Shown here in pieces: positions 1 to 14,082 of a DNA stretch of 64,000 bases. A program made the position numbers and the translations under genes. Below the pieces are notes generated by a model. The model saw nothing but the letters and a program-made list of their open reading frames with translations, did no database searches and was not told the origin of the DNA. Position 1 is the stretch's first letter. Every line of letters begins with the position of its first letter. Location: assembly GCA_021234155.1 (NCBI GenBank), contig JAJEKV010000426.1, forward strand, positions 1 to 64,000, read 5' to 3'. This DNA is from Isoetes taiwanensis (Eukaryota; Streptophyta; Lycopodiopsida; Isoetales; Isoetaceae).

Positions 1-2150
1 TCATCTACATCCACACGCCGCACTCATTGGCAACATTGATTTAAAACACATGCAACAAGTTGCATGTCTATAGATTACCAACCCTTAAAGTGAACAAAAC
101 ATGTCAAATATGTCACCTTGAACTTCTCAACACCGGTGGTTTCCACCTTCGGGTTGTAACAATGGCCTAATTTCATTACTTCCAAGCCTTGATCAACTAC
201 CGATAACCTAAAGAAATTATATTCAACACACAAATTCTACTTACCAATTCTCGTTTATTTTGTTTCACCGCGACCGGGTGTCAAGGCGAAGTTTGTAAAC
301 TTTAAACACCTCTTCAAGACTCTCAATCATGGGCCGAACATATCATCGCCTTTTATCTCAAGGAAAGGATTCTAAAGACTTTAAGAATCGGGTATATACA
401 CATACATATCGATACACAATTGTTACCGAGAGAAATACCACCATTGATCATATGCAAAGTTTGCTGCAACACTAAATATTATCAACCCATTTCCATAAAC
501 AATTACGGCAGCGCTGATAGTAATTATGACCTACACCTCTAACACTCATTAATTTTGCATTCATTAACAACAACAGATGAAGTCGGTGCATCATGCATGC
601 AAATAACAAAGGTCAGCAAATTTAAACCAAGAGTCGCCGCTAATCCGATGCAAACCCCATCATAAGCTAGTGTTCAGCAAGTATTCTTGACCCCATGTAT
701 GAGACAATCTCTCAAGATTCACTATTTTTCCCACACCTGAACTCCGCAGTCGCATCCACATAATGAATATGGGTATGCCTTTAAATAGATTGGTAATCGA
801 ACAAGATTATTGCATGAACCGCTTCTTGCCATTAGGGTAGACTTGCAATGAATACCTTGTGGATATGTATCTATCGAAGAAGAACTTTAATTACATTGTG
901 GTAAATGTATGCCGCTGTGACGAACTTAACACATCATTAAAAGAAGTATTTGATGATGAAGACAATGAAATGCCGTGGAGGGCCACCGCTTTCTGGGGAT
1001 AAACGATGGTGCACCGCGCAAATAGCCGATGCCCTCGCGAGACTCGCCAGAAATAAAGGGAAACCGACATTGTTCATAACAAAATGACAAACAAATCTAG
1101 CATACGTAAATAAAATCAAAATTAGGACTGGCAAAGTGCACGGATACCGGGAATGCATCCGTTGGCTACGAAAGCAAAGGTTGAAAATATATGATTCACG
1201 CATTATATATAGCGATAGTTCCAAAAGATAAATAAACAACAAATGTTGTTATCAATATCCAAAGCCAATAAATCCAATAACATAATGCTGATGAAAAAGG
1301 CTACTGCCTTCAATACAAGATGCAATGTACAGACATGTTAATGTCGCCACATTGCCATCTCCATTCTTACTACAGTTTGATTGCCATGTATATGCATGTT
1401 GCATCAACAAATTCACATTTGCATATCTTTATGGGTACATCTATAAAGGCTTCAACACAACCCGCTTCATATTAACAATCGTTCTAAATACAAGATACCA
1501 ATATCTCGTAGAATAATCAAACCACGCACTTCATAATCAAATATGTCAATCGTGATCAAACAACCGAACTAAGATTATATCTCCAAGACGCTATCTACTT
1601 CCATCGATGGAGGTCGGATGGAGAATTATGTCATACTCATATGACCGAAAACATCCATCTCAGAAATTCCCTTTTACACCGTAGAGGACAAAAATAGACC
1701 ACGCTTTGCAAATGGCCTTTTCACAACAAACACCGGAATGCTCCACACTGACATATATTTCACGACCACTTCTTCCAAGTTTCACACACAATGACTTATA
1801 TTGATTCATAATCTAACATTGTACATTCATCGCTTATAAGTCCATCAACTCCAATAAACCATTTGATTACCTAGAACAAGAATCTCCAAACACTTAACAT
1901 TGTGCACAAAAGAGGAACATCTATATGAAAATGGTCCTAAAGAAAGAAAAGAGAATAAACATCATCTTCCATACAACTAAGAAGGCAATTAGAAATAGTA
2001 GATACGATCATATAAGGGATCCAAAAAGAGTTTTAGGAGCAAGTCGAAAAGTAAGACAACTACAAGGTATCTTAGACCTTGATGGACTTATACACCAAAG
2101 TTAAGAAACCATAATTATGTGAATGGATCTAGAGGAGAAGTTGAGAAAAA
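1..2150. other. No recognisable gene
   Basis: AT-rich sequence with only short chance reading frames on both strands. I recognise no protein family, RNA gene or well-formed repeat here. It may be decayed transposon sequence leading into the LINE remnant that follows. Confidence 0.5.
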
Positions 2151-2159
2151 GTACTAATG

Positions 2160-3895
2160 CCTCTCCACAAGTCGGCATTACGTGGAAAGGAACGGTAAGC
2201 TTGCCAATGGGAAGCGCATCTGACATGTTGGAGTTTTAAGTGGGCCTGACCGCAGATGCGTAAGGATTGGTAAATTATTAAATGCTACTATAATGAGATG
2301 GTTTCCACAATGTACCGGCAAAATGAATAGTGGTAATTTGTGCATAACCAAGGAAACGTAGTCCCTAACAACCATAACGATCATGATAAGTAGTCTCTTC
2401 AAGCTTTTGGCCTCCATTTTGAATGTAAAAATAAGCTCATGGGTTTAAGAGGTAAATGAAAAGAGGTCTAAGATGCAAGGTGCTAGACCTAGAAAAGCTA
2501 CAAAGTGGACTATATCCCCGGGTGCTTTAGAACTATAACCACCAAGAAGAAATAAAGAAGCCACTTTTATGCTTTGGGCTGATTTCTCCAAGGCATTTGA
2601 CACGTAGCATGCAAAACAAACATATGTAAAAGAATAGAGAAACTAGGGATGCCGCAAGACATCTTCAAATGCGCTGTTACACTATATGAATAAGTCTGAT
2701 ACATTTATCTTCCTCCTCACAAGATGTTGGAATTGAAAGCAATATTGGGGTTAAAGCAGGATGCCCTTTAGCCCGTCTTGTTTGGCATTTTATCGATGAA
2801 CTAGGAGAGTGGATCTCCAAATTGTGGAGGAGACAGAGCAAACACTCATGGGGCATGTAATATTTCCGCCTTGTATCGATGGTGTAGTCATTTTCTAGAA
2901 GCTTGGGGGCATAAAAACATTTAGCCACTTTAGTAGCTTTAACTGGTAAAGATATCAGCATTAATCTATCCAAACAGTACCAAGGGACATTTAATCGTAA
3001 GATGCACAAATATAACTTTCAATATCAAGGTGAAAGTGGAGATAAAGTATTGACCCACAAATACCTTGTAGGTCCTAGTAGATCAATTCTAATGCATGGA
3101 ATAAGGTCAGAGACCAAGCGACTGATGGTGGGCCTAAAAGACTTATTTGCTATGCGCAGGCAATGTAGAAGTGCGACATCATTGATTTGGGATAAAGAAA
3201 AATTGTTTTCATACTAATCCAACAGAAGTTATATATCGCGGCAATATGGGGACCCTCGGCTTATCATTGTATCGTATTGGAAGACAAAGAGAAAAAGCAC
3301 AAAGAAATTCTTACTTCAATAAATGGGAGTAAAGGTATAGATGTCTTATGCTATGTCAGTCAGCAGTTGGCAGTTTATTGCCATTAGATCTGGCCGGCTC
3401 CTTAAAATGCATCAAGGCGCAGTTTGCCGGATGATCAAGCTCTACCATAGAGTGGCATTGCAAGAGTATACCCATGTATATTTCAGTAAAGCGAAGATGT
3501 GGAGGTGAGCAAAACCGAAAAATTGAGAGTTAAGAAGTGGATGAACCAAATTTTAGCCAAAATGCCTTATTTAAGAGAAAAACTTCAATCGCGATAAGAC
3601 GTGATAAATGTAGGGATGCAACCTGAAAGCTCACACCATCTCTAGATATTGAGGTGGCTGATGGGGGAACATATCTCAAGAACTCCAATTGTGCATTATG
3701 AGGTAACAATTTTAGATATAAAGACGCTCATTCTTTACAATGCCCAGCCTATCAGATGCCATCATGGATTCGGGCCAACACTCTCGCCTAAATTTTTCCA
3801 TTTCCCTCGCAAAGGTAATCGCAAACACCTAAATGATGTCCTAGGAATTGAGGGAAATGGGGCTGAAAAAATGGCTACAAAGCACTTCTAGAGGA
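2160..3895 (+). pseudogene. Degraded LINE (non-LTR retrotransposon) reverse transcriptase remnant
   Basis: Read across several frames, the plus strand keeps the landmarks of a LINE reverse transcriptase in the right order. Near 2575 there is a block reading FMLWADFSKAFDT, matching the catalytic FADFSKAFD-type motif. Around 2745-2800 a block reads VKAGCPLARLVWHFIDELGEW, as in the QGCPLSP...FIDEL motif. Near 3000-3060 comes a KYNFQYQGES...HKYLV block, the thumb motif that precedes LINE C-terminal regions. From 3095 to 3220 there is a cysteine-containing C-terminal segment, and an ORF at 3649-3891 probably continues the tail. Many stops and frame changes break it, so it is not functional. A functional copy would reverse transcribe its own RNA at a nicked target. 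Both ends are approximate, and no poly-A tail or target duplication was identified. Confidence 0.7.
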
Positions 3896-3899
3896 TTAT

Positions 3900-4825
3900 G
3901 CAAATCATGTTTAGAGAGGAGACCCATACTCTTCGACTCCGTGTTAGACCCGTGGAATTTTGCGGGCTAAAATATCTGCTTGTATGAAAAATGCGCTCTC
4001 GCGATGCACGCACACACGCATCGCATTAATAAAAATAGATAGATATAATAACTAATGTGTGTGTCGTGGATCGTTTCAAACATTCGGACCTGCCAGATAT
4101 TATACCTTTGCTTCGTTGACGCATTCATCCATAAATCTTTTTTTCAATCCGAACTTTTTGTGTAAAAACCCTTAACCCAATAACCCTCCTTTCGAGATGT
4201 AGATCGATGCCCTACTGTCATATGGATCCGCTTTCTTTAATAAGCGATAGGCTATGGCGTATGTGGCTGTTTCCACTTCTATCTGTTTCCTACTTTGTTA
4301 TGATCCCAAACTCAATCCAAGAACCGATTTTTATGGTTTCCGTAGATTGCTATGGACTTTCTAAGATCCGGAGCTATGGCTCTTACCAGACTCAACATAC
4401 TTTTCCTCTCGCGACTCACCGGGCCGCATAAAGTGTAAATTTTGCAAAGCAAAGGATCGCTTTAATCCATCCTTTGTGAAGTGTTTCAACATGTATCCTT
4501 TTTCCCATTTTTCCTTTTCTTTATGATCATTGCAGCTCCTTCTTTATGGAAGTGCTGGAGGAATATGAGAGAGCCTTTGAAAGCCACTTATAGATTGCTT
4601 GCTTTTATTATTATTATTTTTTATTTTTAGGATCGCTAACTCTAATCATTTGTTTCACAGTCCTAAGGTTTTGGGGTTTCCTTTACCGTCTTACTTCCCT
4701 TTGGTAATACCGCTTACCGTTGCTTCTAGCCAATAATGGTTATCCTTCATGTAGAGTATCCGCATACAAGCATGATCTTATCATTCATGTCACTTAACCT
4801 CCTCAATAATAATTACAAGGGATCA
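3900..4825. other. No recognisable gene
   Basis: Only short frames are present. It includes an alternating CACACGCATCGCATT stretch near 4010 and a T-rich tract near 4605. Nothing here can be assigned to a family. Confidence 0.4.
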
Positions 4826-4827
4826 AC

Positions 4828-5410
4828 GGCCGATAATCGACATTTGTCCGCCGATTATCGTCTTCTAAATCCAAATGCGTCACCACTTCTGGCCAACGCT
4901 TCATCGCCTACGCTTGACTACCAACCGCCGATCGGCGGATCATTGAACGCCATCATCGACGCCATTGAGTGATCGCGGTCGCCTTTGGCCTTCGCGGGCA
5001 TGCCTACCGTCGCCCGACGCCGCTAAAGTATGGGCGCGTATGAACGCCGATCATCGACGCTAAGGCCGATGATGATATGGCATGCGTAATCGTCATGCCC
5101 ATTGCATCCCCTTCAACATGTTGCGGGTCAGTAAGGCTGGTATGAACGCCGACACGACTTTGTGTCGAAGATGACGGAATGCGTAATCGGGCCGAGGTCA
5201 ATGGTCGCCCGCTAGGCATGCCTTACGTAGAACGCCGATCATCGACGTTGTGTCGATGATGACATGCATACCGCCTATGCTTCACGGCCAGTATGGAACG
5301 CCGATGATCGACACGCTGTATCGAGATGATGTGGAATGCATGGTTCCGCCGAGGCCGACGCCTCGCTGCGGCATTTTACGCAGGTCAACGCCGATGATCT
5401 AATTTATGTT
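4828..5410. repeat. Cluster of GCCGATCATCGACG-type short palindromic repeats (cluster 1)
   Basis: A motif of the form GAACGCCGAT(C/G)ATCGACG recurs about every 60-100 bp, for example near 4940, 5043, 5231, 5295 and 5387, together with diverged or inverted forms such as GTGTCGATGATGAC. The core CGATSATCG is an odd palindrome, so the middle base shows orientation. The cluster is more GC-rich than its surroundings. The same motif forms a second cluster at 15.81-16.26 kb next to a CACTA-like terminus. That is how subterminal transposase-binding repeats of CACTA elements are arranged. Confidence 0.6.
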
Positions 5411-8400
5411 TTTGGCGGAACCCGGTGAGGGTATTTATCTTCATTTCATTGTTGTCAGAAGTCGACCCTTTGAGTGCTCACGCCATGCTTTTCTCTTCAT
5501 ATGTAAGATCTTGCATTAACAATTTTCGTTTATCATGTTCTTTACCATTAATTCCTCATAGATATTGGATTAAAGCAAAGTTCTTTAAAAAATGTTTTAC
5601 AAAAGTGTGGGTAGGTTGATCCGTATATCGGTCATCTTAACTCAATGGAGAGGACTATAGTATCAGTTCATGCCTACCTCATATGCTCATAAATTTTAAA
5701 AGTGTGGGGTAACTTGATCAAGGTAATCGGGTCGGCTCCATCCTCAATGGAGAGGACTATTGTATTCCGTCTTCAAAGTCCCCCACAATTAGTGGTTGCT
5801 AAACATTGCCAATATAAATAGCCGCGCGGATCGTTGCATCGGCCGGCTCCATCCCGAATGAGACTAGCTGTATCGAAGTTCGTGCGGGCCCCTTTCAATC
5901 AAATAGATCTTAAAGTCACATTAATACAAATATTTTGTATACCATTTTTGCTTGTAGTAAACCGGAATATAATAAACGCCAGCCTAATTACGAACGAAAA
6001 TGCAAACAAAAGTTTAAGATTGTTAAATGGCGACGGCTGCAGTTAGATGTTACTCTCCAACAATTGCCACAAATATCCACTTAGACCCGCCAGCTCTCCC
6101 GAAGTCTTCCCTATGTTCAGCTGGCATGCACCTAGAATGTCACGACGATGTAACAGAAACATGCTTTCAATGATTGCCAACTTGTATCCTAATAAACTTC
6201 TTTTTCACCAGCTTGACAAAGTGGCTTTATTGCAAATGCCATGTGCAAAGGACAAATAAACTACGAGGAAAGAATTTCATCATCTAACACGCTGATACCT
6301 GAATGGTCGATAAATCCATCGCCGATGCACATTACGTCTGAGATTCCAACGAGGTATTTCAACCCAATTTTCAATGACTTGAAACCCATTATCTCAACTT
6401 TATTTTACTTTGCATTCTTCTTTAGGAAGAAACTCCATGAGAATGAAGTGAGTCAAGCAATATGTAGATTTTGGGGCCAGCGTTAACTCTTTGGGAAGCA
6501 GATGATATTGACACCATAAATGTTTCTCTTCATAGAGAACCCTAAGAAAAAAGAGCCACCAAATTCTCGCAGAGTATCCCATTACGCGATAGAACTCTGG
6601 CTGCGCGCATGGTCAGCCATGATTCTAAGAAATAACAACGCTCACCACAATTGATTGTACTAGATCCCTCGTGGAAAAAAAATAGCATTCCACAGAACTA
6701 GTCCATTTTGCTAAAGCCTTTACGCATTGCTGATCGTGAAAAATCTCTATATGCCTGTGAGGTAAGCCACCATTTATGGTGAGCCATTTTACATATTGGG
6801 GTAGGGCAAGTACTTGATTAAAACCCTAGCCAGCCCCTGTACCGGGTCCGGGATTGTATATTGACAAATATAAAAGTCAAAGATGGTAACGAAGTGTTCC
6901 TTTGATGCAGGTCCCCATCATTAACCCTGAGGCTTGCATAAATTTGATAAGCACTGGCGATGCTCATCGGCGGCCCAAATTCAATGCGCGAAGAATAGCC
7001 GAATCTCGAGCTAACAAAGAAAGATTTGAAATACATTGATGGTCGCCCCAAGAATTACATGGAAACCTTTGTCGCTTTATTAACAAATACCGAGGAACTT
7101 AGTTTCACCTCAGGATTTCGCCGAGGCAAAAGGACCAAGAAGATTTCTTTGTGTTGAAAAATTGAAGGGAGATATATTATGGTAGATGCTATAAAAGAGT
7201 CTTCGTGGTTGGTATTTTAAACTCGCTCCATTCAAGATGAATACTGTGAGACCAATACCGAGGTCTTTGATGATGTAATTGAATTATAATTAATATGGGC
7301 TGTGTTGTCCCTTTGTGGGAGTCTTACCATGTAATAAATCATGGTTTCGTGGAGTTCTGTTCGTTATTGCTATCATCAATAAGGGCTTGCTTAAGACGGT
7401 GCCTGGTATTTCTATATTACAACATGTTTAAGAACCTAATTCAAGCCACGCCTCAATGTAATTTTGTGTAAATTATTTATATTATATATTTCGGTGAACG
7501 CAACGTACGCTGGTGATATATAATCGCCATCCGCTTTACGCATACCGCAGTCACCGCAGCGTAAATAGAATACATCGGCAATATGGTACAAACATTCGCG
7601 ACAACATATGATGAAGAGTACACAACATCGAAGAGGGACGAAAGCATTGTAACGATGAAGACAACGGAAAGCATTACCGATGAAGACGACGGCTCTGGCC
7701 ACATGAGGTTGAGGGAACCCATGGTCGACATGTTGATAAAGGCTCGACCCGATCTTCAGGATAACGTAATCAACAAGAAAGCAAAATAACACCCCATTCA
7801 CCTACCATGCATGATTTTATTGAGGAGGCGCGACAAAGTATTATATGGAAAGGAAATGTATATCTAGATTGGCAACATCTTTTATTGATATTAAACCTTC
7901 AAGCCACAAATTGAACTGGTAGAGCTAGGAACGCCAAGTACGGCTGGTGCCATGCGAAGTAATAATTTTGAAAACGCCTCAGTTAATTGAATTGATTGAA
8001 CAATGTATCCGTGAAAGACTCATGTTATTACAAGAGAAAGCAGTTTCACTTCCAATAAGGGAACACTATCCGCTGGCGAAATTTTAAAACATATTGGCAA
8101 GTAAAGGTTTGGGATACCAGGATTCATGCTTGTCCAAATGATGATATGCATATTATCCAAATGACATCTGGCTATGACACACAAAACGCAGCCCCTAAAT
8201 GTGGTGTCGCTTAGGCGGCTACCGCAGACGCTTGGGTGTTAATCAGTCCCGATAAAGTGGTTCGCCATTTCCATTGATCCCCGCGATAAAGCTTGTCGAT
8301 GGGAAGTCTCTAGCTTCGCTTCATGGGGTTAAGTGTGTCGCTTAATGGCCAAGCGATAATATGTTTCGGTGGAGCGTTGGATCGCAGCGTATTGATGTTT

Positions 8401-11040
8401 CCACTTAATTTGGAAGTGAGCCTTAAACTTTCTGATTAGGTCCGGGCAAATTTATGGCGTTAATCCTTATGGATCTACCACCGCATGGTCAACGTGGGCT
8501 AATGGTGGTGTTAATCAACTACACCCACCCCCATGGTTGCTAATGAAGACTAGCTTACTTAATGGTTATTCACTAGTACTGTGGACCTAAAAAGCCGATA
8601 CACTAGATCCATACCCCAGCCAGTTGGCTGACAACCCTGGCACCGTGGAGTGTAGGTATTGAGCCGAAGTATGTCTCATGAGAATCCGCGAACAAAGATT
8701 TTACCTCGAGAGCAATCCTGATGTGGATAACGCAGTGATCGTCAGCTTTGTATGAAATCTCCACCACCCAAGTGTCCGATATGTCGTACGCCACTCTCAG
8801 GTGGGGGTCGAACAACTGAACTACCAAATCCTGACGTTAAGAATGTCTATGCAAACTTCGTGGAGATTCCTACCACCAAAAATCTAATTTCAATACGGAA
8901 AGCCCGCAGGACAAACATTGTGACCGAAGAACCCCAAAAGGTTGACAATGAAAGATTGGGGTAAATCCAGTCGGATGCCGCAAACAAAGGAAAAAAAGTC
9001 AAGCTTTATGTGCCATCGTCGGGGAATTAGAAGCGTGGAAATCATCCTTCTTCCTTCAACATTGATTAGAATTGAAGATCCATCATCTTCTCTTTGATCC
9101 CATGCATATCTTCAAAAAATGTTTCGCCGCCCATTTGGAGGCACGCCACGTGACGAAGCGACATGCAAATACGGAGGATCTATTACAAGAAGTCGATCAA
9201 GGCTGCAAAGCGCATGGCTAAATGTAGAAGAAGGAACAAGGCCACGTGCCCATTGATCGCAAGTTTGTGAAAGGTATGAAGCCCGCCTCGAGATGCCATC
9301 AAGGCTATAAAGCATCTCTCGACGCGGATTGGAGCATGCATTCCCGCGTGAATCGCTTCAACGGCGGGGTTAATAGGGTTGAAATCCCACGATTGGCATA
9401 AGATATCAAGTGTATGCTTCGCTCACATTCTTAGTTTACATCATTGTGCTACAAGTACTGAATGCGCGATAATTGCATTCATTACGTGCAATTTGTTATG
9501 CCCATGGTTCCCTCTAAGAGGTCATCTCACGACCTGGCCCACCACGCAATATGCGTCTCCCATCGAGTTTTCTAGGTTCGTACTGCATTTTGAAATCACT
9601 TTATTTTGGATCTTTGATTTTGAACCTCCTCGTTTAATTTGTTTTTCTTTCCTATTGACATGTAGGATAGATTGATGATCACCATATTAGGCGAATAATC
9701 TGAATTGATAATAACAACGATATTCCACTGACGATCATCGCGGAAAGTTCTTGGAAGCCTTAATTATTAACTCAACGTCTAACGCATTATGCGTGGACCG
9801 GAAGCGAAGACAACCACTATAATTGGAGAAGTTCCTAAGGAAGACCGCAGCAAATTCTTCACAATAGAGGTCGCTCAAAGTCACAAGCTTCTCATTCTAG
9901 CAACTCCACCTTCACGGAGAAATGGATAAAAAGGTACCATGAAGCAAAACAAAAAAGAGATGAGGATGAGAGAAGACGCCATCGACAAAAGTATCGCAGT
10001 TCAAACCATTTCCGTACCGACGGCAGGGCTATGTCATGATATAAACAAAATTTGTCGTCCCACGAATCCAGGGAGGCTGAACGCCGCCGCGAATACGTTT
10101 CGCAGCGAAATCGGGCATATACTAAAGATGGTCTCGCTTGTGTAAGTGCAACTCTTTATATATAATTATCATTTTCCTTTGTTATTTTGAACGCTTTTGT
10201 TTCTTCTTTAGTATAATTCATAGCGAATCAATGTGGTCCTCTCGGGTGCCTCATCACTTCCTAATTTAAAAGCACCTGGACATGAAGGAAACCACCACTC
10301 GCCATGATTTGTGGCATATCAAAGAAAGTTTAGTACAGCTTTGCCGACCGGTAGTGCGTACCTAAATCCAAATAAAGCAATGTTAAAACGATTGAACCAT
10401 AAGACTTATCAACAGGCCGAGCGTCTGGGGAATGTGTGATTCAAAGCACAAGCAGTTTGATGTAGAATGGTTTTGATCTTGTATGTACCGGTGCTCATGC
10501 CACTCATACTAAGAAAGATCATAAGTGGGTTTGTATTCACTAGATTCAACTCAAGGCCGATATCGTGGTCAAGACAAGCTCGGGGTTGACAATGCAGCCC
10601 AAGTATGTTTTACTTAGATTTGATAATTTTATATGTCACGAATACTAAATGAGCTACCGTAATAGAGGTTTTATAGGTCACCTTCATTCCATCCTTTGGT
10701 AAGATAATGGTTTATAATTCCGTGTAATGGCTCCTACCGCATATTTGAGGGGCCAAGAAGAGATGGCCGGTCGAGATATGGAGGCTAGACTATTTTATGA
10801 TATGAGACCACCATTGTTTGAACTTGGTAATTTGTATTAATATTATATTTTTTCACATATGAAATAAGAAATACTTTAATACGATTGTTTATTTGTATAC
10901 TATAGGTAACAATAATATTGCAACTTCCATAAGCAATTTCTTTCCCATGGGCTCCAACATACCACCCTAGACATTCCAGGACATAAGGGTGAAGTCAATC
11001 TCTGATCGCCGAGATGGCCTTCTAATTTCTTTGGAGAAAT
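5411..11040. other. Long stretch without a recognisable gene
   Basis: Many short frames occur, the longest being about 120 codons on the minus strand at 7436-7801, which has a plus-strand frame opposite it. None matches a family I know. A near-duplicate short phrase, GGTAACTTGATC/GGTAGGTTGATC followed by TCAATGGAGAGGACTAT, occurs near 5610-5660 and again near 5708-5765. It is likely decayed repeat DNA, possibly the interior of a large element bracketed by the two GCCGATCATCGACG clusters. Confidence 0.4.
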
Positions 11041-11044
11041 TCGA

Positions 11045-12090
11045 CCCTTTGGTCCGCCTCGCAGGCCTCACCCTCCCTTGAGGCCTCCCACGAAAGTCCC
11101 CGACTCGTTGAATTGGGAAGGTGCCTCAACAACAAGTGTTCTCGCCCCTGAGGTGTTCATTAGCTGGTACCTGGGAGCCATGAAGGGCTGCCTCTGTGAA
11201 CGCTGGATCCTGTTCTCGGGTCCCACTCTCTCTCAGGAGGGATCCCCCGGCGTCCCGCCTCGCTTTGGCCCTGGGAAGGGTGCCACCGCTGCCTCGCAAC
11301 CGCCGCCCCTCACCGCTCCAATGCTAAACCCTTGACCTAGACCTTCCAAAAATTTCAAACAATACTGTTTTCTATATGATTTAGGGAACCACTCGGGTAA
11401 AATCAGAATTTATTTTCGCATAAATGGCATTAATTAATTTCATGAACAGCCCTGCCACCGCAAAAGCGCCCAACTCTACTTCTGCCACATCTCCAGTGAG
11501 GGGACAGGCCCAAACTCCGCCTCCGCTGGGCCTCTGTTCGTGACTTCTGGCCGCGTTCTTCTGCCGTCCCAGGCAATACACTCAAGTCTCACTGCAACCT
11601 AAAACCCTTCTAGAACCTGCAAACCCACATGGTTTACGCTTTTGAGGCTCTCTCTTGCCTGATTCTGACCCGCTACTGGATTCTGACGGGAGGGTGCTGG
11701 AGCCGAAAGACCTTAACTTCTAAAAACTCCCTAAGCCGTCTCCAAATTTCCTCTCCCGGCGTCCCCGGACTACTTAATCTTTCCTCTCCTGACCGCACTT
11801 GGCTCTGCCAATGACCCTTCCACATTGCTCCTGGGGATTCAAGTCCCGGCCGGCGACTCCACCCACCTCCAAGAAGCCAGTAGCTCACTTCCATCACACC
11901 TCAGAGTCAATTGGCCTGTGGGATGTGACAGCGATAACGGGCTGGTGGAGGGCGGAGTGTTTCTTTTCTTTGCAAACCGACCTTGTAACTTGCTCCCTAG
12001 GGTAATTTCGCCATTCCTGGATGATTTGGCAGGGTTGATTTGCCATTCCTCGAAGCCTCCCTGCGTCTCTAAACCACAAGACACTCATGC
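11045..12090. repeat. GC-rich diverged direct repeat, copy 1
   Basis: This block is much richer in G and C than its neighbours. It is repeated with divergence about 1.1 kb downstream. Shared landmarks include CCGCCCCTCACCGCTCCAATGCTAA near 11300, AATCAGAATTTATTTTCGCATAAATGG near 11400, GCCACCGCAAAAGC near 11453 and GGATGTGACAGCGATAACGG near 11922. Reading frames in it are open by composition and look non-coding. It may be an old LTR pair, a satellite dimer or an intergenic spacer type of repeat; the sequence does not decide. Confidence 0.55.
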
Positions 12091-12199
12091 GGTTTCATGA
12101 AGGCCGACCTCGTGGACGCCCCGCTAGCTGGACAAGTTCTCCCACCGATCTCGAATCTTTGGGCCTTCCAAGAGGGGCCCCCTGAACCGAGGATCCAAT

Positions 12200-13090
12200 G
12201 GTCGGATAGGGGAACCGCCCCGGAGGGTGGTTCACAGCGCAGCCTCGGAGCGCCGCCAGAAGGGTCAGCCTCTGAACGCTTTTTGATCCCACTCTTGGGT
12301 CCTGGACTTCCCTCTTTGTGTGTGCATCCCCCGCAAGGTCCCGCCTCTGCTTGGACTTGGGAAGGGTGCTTCTGCTGTTCCCCGCAACGCTGCCCCTCGG
12401 ACCGCTCTAATGCTAACCCTTTGACTTAGACCTTCTCCAAAATTCTCAAATGGTTGTGGTGCTGGGGAGATGGATTAGGGAAACTCGCAAAAAAATCAGA
12501 ATTTATTTCGCATAAATGGATACCGCACGAGTGAATGTCTTGCCACCGCAAAAGCTCTGCAACTTCTACTTCAAGCCACACTCGGAGTGAGGATGTGCCC
12601 ACCGCCCGCCGGGCCTCTGTTCGTATTCTCGCGGCTGTGTTTCTGGCCAGTCCTGCAATGTGACCAAGTCTCGCCCCCAAAACGCAAACCCTTCTAGAAC
12701 CCTCGCAACCCAATGGCTTGAAAGCCCTCTCCTTGTCGTGATTCGGCCAGCGGACTCATGCTCGCGGATCTCCTTGACGTGGAGTGGGTGCTAATGCTGC
12801 AGCACTAATCTCTAAAATCCTTTAAGCCGGGCGGTTCCGGACTTCCTCTCCTCAAGGCCCCCGGGATCTGACGGCGACTCCCTCCCATCAAGCGATTTGG
12901 CTCGGCCAATGGACTCTAACGCCGACATTGCCCCGGGGACCAAGTCTGGGCGGGTTTAAGACCAATCTGACTCAAGCAGTTTCTTTAGTAGCTCACTTCC
13001 ACTTCCACCTAAATAATTGGCCCAGGATGTGGATGCGGGATACCGCATGGAGGGCGTGAGTGTTTCTTTCTTTTCAAACCGATCCATGTC
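12200..13090. repeat. GC-rich diverged direct repeat, copy 2
   Basis: This is the second copy of the block at 11.05-12.09 kb, in the same orientation and order. It has matching landmarks near 12398 (CTCTAATGCTAACCC), 12495 (AATCAGAATTTATTTCGC), 12541 (GCCACCGCAAAAGC) and 13021 (CAGGATGTGGATGCGG). The copies differ by many substitutions and small indels, so the duplication is old. Confidence 0.55.
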
Positions 13091-13099
13091 ATTACATTA

Positions 13100-14040
13100 C
13101 ATTGCAAAGAACGCCGTCCCATGTTGAAGAGCCAATACTCACTTTCGATGGACAAAATAAATATCCTTGGTAATGAGAAAAGTGTCTTTGAGATCTTAAG
13201 GATGTATATTCGTGTTTTGGGGATCTAAATTCATGATGTCTTATGCATTGGGATACATCTATGACATGCTCCTTTGATTTTGTGCAAGCTTGGCGCAATT
13301 TTAATGGAGTGGTTTAACAATGGCTAATGGCCGTGCACATCAATCCAACATATGTACCAACGACGTCTTCGACAAGTTGGAGGGCAAGCAAAATGATGGC
13401 TCATCACGCCGCGATGTGTTCACAATAACGATGCAAAGCTTCCTCGGGTTGTTGTTGGGAATATCTCCACCATGGTTGTGAGACAAAGGCAGATATGAAG
13501 TGCATGGATGCCTTGGAGATGTCAAAGTTGTTGTTTTTTGACGACTTAAAGAATGAATTGATTAGACATTGTATACCCTTGTCTAGAACGTTACATGGCA
13601 ACTAGTAAATATTTAAAGATACTTTTAAGCTTCCAGCCATGTTAATATCGTCAAACTTTTATTACAGTCAATATAATAAAACAAAGCTTGTTAAATGTGC
13701 AATGAAGTTTCTATGTAATTAAAGGTTTCTTAATTTCTTAATATGTCATTCAACACACTCAATATTAATAACTTAGGGGTACTTGTGCATGTCCAAAGAA
13801 TCATGAGCTTTAGTCGTGACCTACTATGGGTTGCCAACCCTCGGCATTACTTTGGTGGATTGACAACATTCTTCGCATTACCGACAACAAACCCGGGTCA
13901 CCCACGTTTTGGGAAGTACTTGGATTTTTGACGTAGTCCCCACACCCACCCAAACCATTTATTGATTTGGTATGCATTATTAGCTAGGGTTAACATTTAG
14001 GTTAGTAGTTTATTTCTAATATATTCTAATAGGGCCATTT
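13100..14040. other. No recognisable gene
   Basis: Short frames occur on both strands, including a plus-strand stretch reading ...EKSVFEILRMYIRVLG near 13170-13230 that might be decayed transposon coding sequence. I could not assign it. Confidence 0.3.
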
Positions 14041-14082
14041 CTAAAATGGGTGTAGCGCATATCCATATTTCGCGGTGCTCGG

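Noticed and set aside
7436-7801. 121-codon minus-strand frame as a gene
   Set aside because: Cysteine-rich, irregular composition, open frames on both strands and no recognisable family.
8752-8964. RING-like CPICRTPL in a 70-codon frame
   Set aside because: Only one Cys pair is present and the rest of a RING finger is absent. Chance match.
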